64,000 bases of DNA from Thalassotalea litorea (GTDB lineage: Bacteria > Pseudomonadota > Gammaproteobacteria > Enterobacterales > Alteromonadaceae): NCBI RefSeq assembly GCF_005843925.1, contig NZ_VCBC01000004.1, forward strand, positions 1 to 64,000, in the 5' to 3' direction. Under the pieces are notes generated by a model. That model was not told the DNA's origin, made no database searches, and worked only from the letters and a program-made list of their open reading frames with translations. Below, piece after piece: positions 58,286 to 64,000 of the stretch (its first letter is position 1; the number at the start of each line of letters is the position of its first letter). A program made the translations under genes and the position numbers.

Positions 58286-58573
58286 TTAATGTTGGGATAT
58301 TTTCTCTTTATGCTTAATCACCTGACGATCCAGTTTGTCGATAAGACCATCAATTGCGGCATACATGTCCTGGTGTTCTGAGGAAGCGTGGATTTCACCG
58401 CCATTAACATTGACAGTCGCTTCGGCAATTTGCTGCAGTTTTTCAACGGTCAGCACCACATAGACATTGTTTATGTGGTCAAAGTGTCGTTCTAGCTTTT
58501 CAAACTTAGTATCGACAAATCCTTTTAAAGAGTCCGTAATTTCAACATGATGACCTGACAAATTAATTTGCAT
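58286..58573 (-). CDS. hpf: Ribosome hibernation promoting factor (short form)
   Basis: 95 residues, the short gammaproteobacterial HPF. MQINLSGHHVEITDSLKGFVDTKFEKLERHF is characteristic. It blocks the decoding site and helps form 100S dimers in stationary phase. Its start lies 30 bases after the rpoN stop. Confidence 0.95.
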   Translation of the reverse strand: MQINLSGHHVEITDSLKGFVDTKFEKLERHFDHINNVYVVLTVEKLQQIAEATVNVNGGEIHASSEHQDMYAAIDGLIDKLDRQVIKHKEKISQH

Positions 58574-58603
58574 TTTTGGCTCCTCAGAACGGTTTTTGGC
58601 TAT

Positions 58604-60073
58604 TTAAAGTAAGCTTTTCCTCTGATTTGAGGGTGGGATCGCCAATGACTCCCGGTATTTGGCAATAGTTCGACGTGCAACATTGATGCCTTGATCGGCG
58701 AGCAAATCTGCAATTTTACTATCACTAAGCGGCTTACTTGGTATTTCTGCGTCTACCATTTTTTTGATCAAAGCTCTGATCGCTGTGGAAGAACATTCTC
58801 CGCCATTTTCGGTACTGACATGGCTGGAGAAAAAATATTTTAATTCAAAAATTCCACGGGGTGTGTGCATGTATTTCTGAGTGGTGACCCGGGAAATGGT
58901 TGATTCGTGCATATCGACGGCTTCAGCAATATCATTTAACACCATAGGGCGCATTGCTTCCGGGCCGTATTCAAAGAATGCCTGCTGCTGTTGCACGATA
59001 CAATTGGATACTTTTAGTAAGGTATCATTACGGCTTTCGAGACTTTTAATAAACCATTTAGCCTCTTGCAAATGTGAACGAATAAACTGACTGTCACTAT
59101 TTGAGGAGGAGCGGGCGAGCGCGGCGTACTGATTATTAATGGCTAACTTAGGCGCGCTGTCGGCATTGAGTTCGACCACCCAGCGACCACCTTTTTTAAA
59201 GACACTGACATCAGGAATAACGTATTGGTCATCGCTTTCATTAATGACATCCCCGGGACGAGGATTCAAGGAATGAATTAATTGCATAACCTCTTTTAAC
59301 TGCGGCTCTTTCAGGCGCGTTTTACGCATGATCTGCCGAAAATCACGAATCGCCAATAAATCGATATGGCGATCGATCAACACTTTCGCTTCTTTCAGAT
59401 AAGGCGTATCTTCGCTAAATTGATTCAATTGGATTAATAAACATTCGGCAATCGACCGGGCACCAACGCCAATAGGGTCGAACATATTGATGCGCTTTAA
59501 TACCGCTTCTACTTCATCCAGTTCGACCTCATCACTGCCTAAGCTTTCCAGAACGTCTTCGCTGCTTATGGTGAGATAACCTTTATCATCAATGGCATCA
59601 ATAATGGCAATTGCAATGGATTGGTCTGTTTCTGAAAAAGGTGTCAGTTCCATCTGCCAGAGCAAATGATCCTGGATTGAGTCTTTGGTCTCCCCTTGAA
59701 AAACATAGCTGTCATCGGCGGCATGTGAACTGCCCGATGGTACGGAAGCACTATATGAATCTTCCCATTGGGAATCTGTTGGTAATTCGTCTGGAATGTT
59801 ATCGGCTTTCAAGGCTTCGCTGGTGGAGATTTCATTATTGCCGTCCAGAGAACTGCTGGCAGTTTCCAGATCATTGAGATCATTGTTGTCATTTACTTCA
59901 CCATCACCATTTAACGTAGGATCATCAACTTCCAACAAAGGATTACTGTCCAGGGCTTCCTGGATTTCCTGCTGTAAATCAAGCGTCGATAGTTGCAACA
60001 GCTTTATCGCTTGCTGCAATTGCGGCGTCATGGTTAAGTGTTGCCCCATGCGGAGCTGAAGACTTGGGCGCAT
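58604..60073 (-). CDS. rpoN: RNA polymerase sigma-54 factor
   Basis: 489 residues. Region I is Gln/Leu-rich ([21 protein letters not shown]), an acidic region II spans about 45-110, then the core-binding region and the RpoN box [12 protein letters not shown] near the C terminus, which reads the -24 element. It directs transcription of genes that need enhancer-binding activators. It follows lptB by 49 bases. Confidence 0.98.
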   Translation of the reverse strand: MRPSLQLRMGQHLTMTPQLQQAIKLLQLSTLDLQQEIQEALDSNPLLEVDDPTLNGDGEVNDNNDLNDLETASSSLDGNNEISTSEALKADNIPDELPTDSQWEDSYSASVPSGSSHAADDSYVFQGETKDSIQDHLLWQMELTPFSETDQSIAIAIIDAIDDKGYLTISSEDVLESLGSDEVELDEVEAVLKRINMFDPIGVGARSIAECLLIQLNQFSEDTPYLKEAKVLIDRHIDLLAIRDFRQIMRKTRLKEPQLKEVMQLIHSLNPRPGDVINESDDQYVIPDVSVFKKGGRWVVELNADSAPKLAINNQYAALARSSSNSDSQFIRSHLQEAKWFIKSLESRNDTLLKVSNCIVQQQQAFFEYGPEAMRPMVLNDIAEAVDMHESTISRVTTQKYMHTPRGIFELKYFFSSHVSTENGGECSSTAIRALIKKMVDAEIPSKPLSDSKIADLLADQGINVARRTIAKYRESLAIPPSNQRKSLL

Positions 60074-60122
60074 CTGCGTTTACTTACTTCCAGTTATCAA
60101 AATTATTGTCTTCCATGTTTAA

Positions 60123-60851
60123 CTATAGCGTGAATTTCTCACCAAGATAGACATCACGAACTTGCTGATTACTTAATACCTGTTCAGCGCTACCTTCGGC
60201 GATGAGTTCGCCACGACTTACAATATACGCATGCTCACACACATCGAGTGTTTCACGGACATTGTGATCGGTAATTAATACGCCGATGCCACGCTGTTTT
60301 AGGTGTAAAATGATTTTTTTAATGTCACTGACAGAGATTGGATCGACACCGGCAAATGGCTCATCCAGCAAGATAAAATGTGGATCTGCGGCCAGGGCGC
60401 GGGCAATTTCTACGCGTCGACGTTCACCACCAGAGAGACTCTGACCAGTATTATCAACAATATGACCGATATTAAACTCTTCCACCAGGCTTGCCAGTTT
60501 TTCTTCACGACCGGCATTGTCTAAATCTTTACGAGTTTGCAAAATCGCCATAATATTGTCACGCACCGTGAGCTTGCGAAAAATCGAAGCTTCCTGCGGC
60601 AAATAGCCGATACCCTGACGCGCTCGCTCATGCATGGGTAACAGTGTCAAATCTTCATCATCAAGGGTTACGGTGCCGGAGTCACTGGGAACAAGTCCGA
60701 CAATCATATAAAAAGATGTCGTTTTACCCGCGCCGTTAGGACCGAGTAAACCCACAACTTGCCCGGCACTAACACCTAAACTGACATCTTTTACGACTTT
60801 GCGATTTTTATAGGATTTGGCCAGATGACGGGCCTCAAGTCTGGTGGCCAA
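60123..60851 (-). CDS. lptB: LPS export ABC ATPase LptB
   Basis: 242 residues from the TTG at 60851, which matches the length and start of E. coli LptB (241). GAGGAG, inside the end of lptA, sits seven bases upstream. A longer frame from 60896 would add 15 residues the family lacks. Walker [10 protein letters not shown], signature LSGGERRR and Walker [12 protein letters not shown] are intact. With LptFG it drives LPS out of the inner membrane. Confidence 0.94.
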   Translation of the reverse strand: MATRLEARHLAKSYKNRKVVKDVSLGVSAGQVVGLLGPNGAGKTTSFYMIVGLVPSDSGTVTLDDEDLTLLPMHERARQGIGYLPQEASIFRKLTVRDNIMAILQTRKDLDNAGREEKLASLVEEFNIGHIVDNTGQSLSGGERRRVEIARALAADPHFILLDEPFAGVDPISVSDIKKIILHLKQRGIGVLITDHNVRETLDVCEHAYIVSRGELIAEGSAEQVLSNQQVRDVYLGEKFTL

Positions 60852-60852
60852 G

Positions 60853-61434
60853 TTACTGCTCCTCGCCTTGTTCTGGCTCTGGCTTTTGTTGCTCATTTTG
60901 CTCAGTGGTATTATTGTCTTTTTTCTGTGGTTGAATAATCGTGGTCACGATATCACTGTCATCAAGGCTTTCTGCGGTAAGCTGTTCCGTTAGCATGTTA
61001 TAGGTAATGATATCACCCTGAACCTGACTCCCTTCCTGGCTGACTTTTGCATTTCCTTTGATCACTAAGGTGCTAGTCAATGGTGTATAAGTGATTTCCT
61101 GAGCCTGAATTTCAACCAACTTGCCATCATCAAGACGTTGGCTAAAGCGCGCGGGTTTTCCCTTTGCCTGGTAGCTTTTCCCCTGACTGTTCGGGTCATT
61201 GATTACCTGCACGACATCGGCGGTTATCGTCAGGCTGCCCTGGGTGATTTTCACATCATCTAGATAGCTGGCAATTTTATTTTTTAAATCACTGGCCTGA
61301 CGCTTAGCTTGAATCACCACTTCTTGTTCAAAGTCGGATTGCGCAGCATTTGCAACAGGAAGTAGCAATGTCAAAGTCGCTAATAAAGCAACGAGTGGCT
61401 TATTGATTTTTATAGATGGTTTGCACATGTTCAT
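60853..61434 (-). CDS. lptA: LPS export periplasmic protein LptA
   Basis: 193 residues with a signal peptide (about 1-30, cleavage after ANA). The OstA-type beta domain has [17 protein letters not shown] and [23 protein letters not shown] Gln/Glu-rich tail ([14 protein letters not shown]) is longer than in E. coli. It bridges LptC and LptD across the periplasm. It starts 35 bases inside lptC. Confidence 0.93.
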   Translation of the reverse strand: MNMCKPSIKINKPLVALLATLTLLLPVANAAQSDFEQEVVIQAKRQASDLKNKIASYLDDVKITQGSLTITADVVQVINDPNSQGKSYQAKGKPARFSQRLDDGKLVEIQAQEITYTPLTSTLVIKGNAKVSQEGSQVQGDIITYNMLTEQLTAESLDDSDIVTTIIQPQKKDNNTTEQNEQQKPEPEQGEEQ

Positions 61435-61960
61435 TTATTGTCATCTTAGTCGTGTCGATATCGACGAATAATCCGGAGCCGTACATGGTGAAATCGCGAC
61501 CCTTGATCATTATGGTTTGATCTGAGCTTATCGTATTGTTTATTAAATCTAACTGTAACGCTTTTGAATGAATTTCTGAAATAAAGTTATCTTGTTGATC
61601 GGCAACAGCACGCACCCGACGTTCTAAAATCAGCTCTTTACTGCCGATTAACTTACCTTCATTCGCGGAAATATTCCAAGAGCTGGTGCCATCATTTGGG
61701 TATAAGGTATAAGAAGGGTGCTTAAACAGGGTTTCTTCGCTGCTTGCGTAATGACTCATTTGTTCAGCGTAAATCGTGTGGCTTAACTTACCGTCGCTGT
61801 CGAATTTGCTGGTTTGTAAGTCTTTGGCAATAAATTCGGGCTTTTCTTCGTCAGTTGCCAGTAATGCGTCGAGCATATTGGCATTTTGCCATTGCATATA
61901 CCCGTATACACCAAGGGCGATTACGAATATCAGAGTTGAAATGGCATGCAGTCGGGTCAT
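61400..61960 (-). CDS. lptC: LPS export protein LptC
   Basis: 186 residues from the ATG at 61960, which overlaps the kdsC stop as ATGA. One membrane anchor (about 5-24) is followed by a periplasmic beta-jellyroll (TSKFDSDGKLSHTIYAEQMSHY, LILERRVRAVADQQ). LptC docks on LptFG and passes LPS to LptA. Confidence 0.92.
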   Translation of the reverse strand: MTRLHAISTLIFVIALGVYGYMQWQNANMLDALLATDEEKPEFIAKDLQTSKFDSDGKLSHTIYAEQMSHYASSEETLFKHPSYTLYPNDGTSSWNISANEGKLIGSKELILERRVRAVADQQDNFISEIHSKALQLDLINNTISSDQTIMIKGRDFTMYGSGLFVDIDTTKMTINEHVQTIYKNQ

Positions 61961-62517
61961 TGGCTTTTGCCTACAACCGAAGCAGTAACGCCTTTGGCCT
62001 GCATTAACAAATCGCACAGCTCACGGACAGCGCCGCTACCACCATTTAAAAAGGTAATATAATTGGCGGCGCGAATGACCAGAGGGTGAGCATCCTGAAC
62101 GGCGACGCCTAAGGCTGCGACTTCAATACAGGGCAGATCTGGCACATCATCGCCAATATAGGCAACTTGATGAAAATCGACGCCACAGGTTTGCATAATG
62201 TCTTTCATCGCAGGTAATTTATCTTCTTCGCCTTGAACCATATGTTTTACGCCCAGACTGGTCATCCGGGTGGTGACAATATTGGATCGTCGTCCGGTAA
62301 TAATCGCGACTTCTACGCCGGCATTTTGCAGCGCTTTAATACCAAATCCGTCTTTGGTGTTAAAGGTTTTTAACTCTTCGCCATCATTACCTAAATAGAT
62401 TCTGCCATCGGAAAATACGCCGTCAATGTCACAGACCAGCAATTTAATATTAGCGGCAATTTTTAATATCTGGCTATCAACTTCACCATATAACGTTGTA
62501 GTTGTCGAATCGGTCAT
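61957..62517 (-). CDS. kdsC: Kdo-8-phosphate phosphatase
   Basis: 186 residues. HAD phosphatase with the nucleophile motif LLVCDIDGVFSDG, IITGRRSNIV and GDDVPDLPCI. It releases phosphate from Kdo-8-phosphate to give Kdo. Two bases separate it from kdsD. Confidence 0.96.
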   Translation of the reverse strand: MTDSTTTTLYGEVDSQILKIAANIKLLVCDIDGVFSDGRIYLGNDGEELKTFNTKDGFGIKALQNAGVEVAIITGRRSNIVTTRMTSLGVKHMVQGEEDKLPAMKDIMQTCGVDFHQVAYIGDDVPDLPCIEVAALGVAVQDAHPLVIRAANYITFLNGGSGAVRELCDLLMQAKGVTASVVGKSQ

Positions 62518-62519
62518 TA

Positions 62520-63494
62520 TTACAGCACTCCTGCTTTTAAAATATCATGCATATTCATTGCCCCTACAGGGGTGTGATGGTCATCAACAATAATCAGACC
62601 ATTGATACTTTTATCTTCCATTAATTTTAGGGCCTGCGCGGCAAGCATATCGGCTTGGGCGACAATAGGGTGTTTGGTCATGACCTGACTGATTTTACCG
62701 GTGCGGATGTTTACTTCTGAATCGAGTATGCGTCTGAGGTCGCCATCCGTAAATAAGCCAGTTAATGTATTCTCACCGTTGACCACGGCAGTCATGCCGA
62801 GTCCTTTTGCGGACATTTCCAATAATGCATCTTTAATACTGGCGTCTTGGCTTACAACCGGTAGGCGATCTTTGCTGTGCATGATATCCACTAAACGCAA
62901 TAGCAACCGCTTACCTAAACTGCCGCCTGGGTGGGATAACGCAAAATCATCTGCGCTAAACCCTTTAGCGTTGAGCAATGCGACTGCGAGCGCATCTCCC
63001 ATTACCAGCGTTGCTGTCGTACTCGATGTTGGGGCCAACCCTAATGGGCAGGCTTCTTTGGGAACGTTAATGCACACGTGAACATCGGCTAACATTGATA
63101 ACGTTGATGAACGGTCAGACGTCATAGCAATAATTTGACAACCAATTCGTTTTAATACCGGCATAATGGCTAACACTTCATTGGTGCGTCCAGAATTGGA
63201 AATGGCTAACACAACGTCTTCGCTGGTGATCATTCCTAAATCACCATGGCTTGCTTCACCTGGATGAACAAAAAATGCTGGCGTTCCGGTACTGGCAAAC
63301 GTTGCAGCGATTTTACCGCCAATGTGCCCAGACTTTCCCATGCCGATTACGATGACACGACCTTGCGCGGAATAGATCATCTGACAGGCACTGGCAAAAT
63401 CATCGTCAATGTATTGTTCCAGGTTAGCGACAGCTTGCTGCTCGATGTCAATAACCTGTTTTGCCAGAGCTTTAAATTGTTGATGTGAGGTCAT
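62520..63494 (-). CDS. kdsD: D-arabinose-5-phosphate isomerase
   Basis: 324 residues from the ATG at 63494, with AAGGAA upstream. A SIS sugar-isomerase domain (VIVIGMGKSGHIGGKIAATFASTGTP, SNSGRTNEVL) and two CBS domains (about 205-320). It turns ribulose-5-phosphate into arabinose-5-phosphate, the first step to Kdo. Confidence 0.96.
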   Translation of the reverse strand: MTSHQQFKALAKQVIDIEQQAVANLEQYIDDDFASACQMIYSAQGRVIVIGMGKSGHIGGKIAATFASTGTPAFFVHPGEASHGDLGMITSEDVVLAISNSGRTNEVLAIMPVLKRIGCQIIAMTSDRSSTLSMLADVHVCINVPKEACPLGLAPTSSTTATLVMGDALAVALLNAKGFSADDFALSHPGGSLGKRLLLRLVDIMHSKDRLPVVSQDASIKDALLEMSAKGLGMTAVVNGENTLTGLFTDGDLRRILDSEVNIRTGKISQVMTKHPIVAQADMLAAQALKLMEDKSINGLIIVDDHHTPVGAMNMHDILKAGVL

Positions 63495-63518
63495 GTTATT
63501 TCCTTCTTGCCCCAAAGC

Positions 63519-64000
63519 CTACGCCATCTGAGAAAATATCAGATATTGATAGAATACAAACGCTGCCAGCAGTATACCGCCTTCAATGCGTCGAATACTA
63601 AACCTACCTCGTAGGCTAAAGCAAAGAACGAATAACAACAAGGTTAGCCCCATCATATAGGGAACATCCCGGCTCGCCACTTGCGGATCAACTGCGCCGG
63701 GTGCGAGTAATCCGGGTATGGCTAACACCGCAAGAATATTAAATATATTGGAACCAATAATATTGCCGAGTGCCAGGTCATCTTCTTTCTTAATGATACT
63801 GACTATGCTGGCAGCAAGTTCAGGCAAACTCGTGCCTATGGCAATGATGGTTAAGCCAATCACGAGATCGCTGACCCCGAAATCTTTGGCAATGACAGTT
63901 GCGGAATCTACCAGAAAGTTTGCACTCAAAGGTAGCAGAGTCATACCAATCAGTAACCAGAGAATAGCGGCTGAGGTACTGACATCTTCTGGAATTTCCG
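63519..64000 (-). CDS. yrbG: Calcium/sodium antiporter (YrbG type), C-terminal part
   Basis: The gene runs off the right edge, where its frame is still open, so its start is outside the window. The visible 160 residues contain the second alpha repeat of the CaCA family (GLTIIAIGTSLPELAAS, then GNIIGSNIFNIL) and four to five membrane segments. The gene stands upstream of kdsD, as yrbG does in E. coli. Confidence 0.92.
   Translation of the reverse strand, partial: EIPEDVSTSAAILWLLIGMTLLPLSANFLVDSATVIAKDFGVSDLVIGLTIIAIGTSLPELAASIVSIIKKEDDLALGNIIGSNIFNILAVLAIPGLLAPGAVDPQVASRDVPYMMGLTLLLFVLCFSLRGRFSIRRIEGGILLAAFVFYQYLIFSQMA

Overview
The window is a 64-kb chromosomal segment of a marine-type gammaproteobacterium, most likely of the order Alteromonadales. 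The evidence is the protein families and the conserved gene orders: rnr-rlmB, rpsF-priB-rpsR-rplI, mreBCD-maf-rng-yhdP-nitrilase-tldD, darP divergent from tldE, and kdsD-kdsC-lptC-lptA-lptB-rpoN-hpf-ptsN-rapZ-ptsO. No genus can be fixed from sequence alone. I see no prophage, insertion sequence, CRISPR array or tRNA gene.

Layout. 1-936: the 3' end of a 5S rRNA and its terminator, a partial copy of that 5S tail, and a repeat block made of 199-bp tandem units and many small hairpins. 937-4356: a minus-strand pair, a membrane-embedded P-loop ATPase followed by an MscS-type channel; this is the least ordinary gene pair here. 4523-10301: fbp, a secreted metzincin-like protease, mpl and ubiX. 10552-17376: a secreted propeller-amidohydrolase fusion, ssb, a small membrane protein with cardiolipin synthase, soxR and a small acidic protein. 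17543-22467: anmK and an M23 endopeptidase divergent from tyrS, then a DUF4136 lipoprotein and an RraB-like protein. 22477-31501: mostly minus-strand single genes (TRIC channel, rhodanese lipoprotein, mtnN, dimeric dUTPase, XRE-type regulator, dicarboxylate symporter, YaiI, CAP protein, cytochrome b561/b562 pair). A plus-strand pair (Ala-rich secreted protein and DUF2145) lies opposite the XRE regulator.

31749-39593 holds rnr-rlmB and rpsF-priB-rpsR-rplI, separated by an accessory insert of about 3 kb (DUF2235 hydrolase, two unknown membrane or secreted proteins, a 16-bp perfect inverted repeat). 39732-54728 holds a PLP-dependent deaminase, then the cell-shape and envelope cluster mreBCD-maf-rng-yhdP with a nitrilase, tldD and tldE (microcin/peptide protease pair) and darP. 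54737-64000 is all minus strand: a small membrane protein, mgtE, the nitrogen PTS and RapZ genes with hpf and rpoN, and the LPS export and Kdo synthesis genes, ending in a truncated YrbG-type antiporter.

Together the genes cover envelope building and recycling (mpl, anmK, M23 peptidase, mreBCD, lptABC, kdsCD, yhdP), RNA and ribosome maintenance (rnr, rng, RraB-like, rlmB, darP, hpf) and central metabolism (fbp). The accessory candidates worth pursuing are the ATPase-MscS pair, the hairpin-GGTGAC repeat block, the XRE/Ala-rich/DUF2145 module and the insert between rlmB and rpsF. Function assignments rest on motif recognition and gene context; no database search was run.
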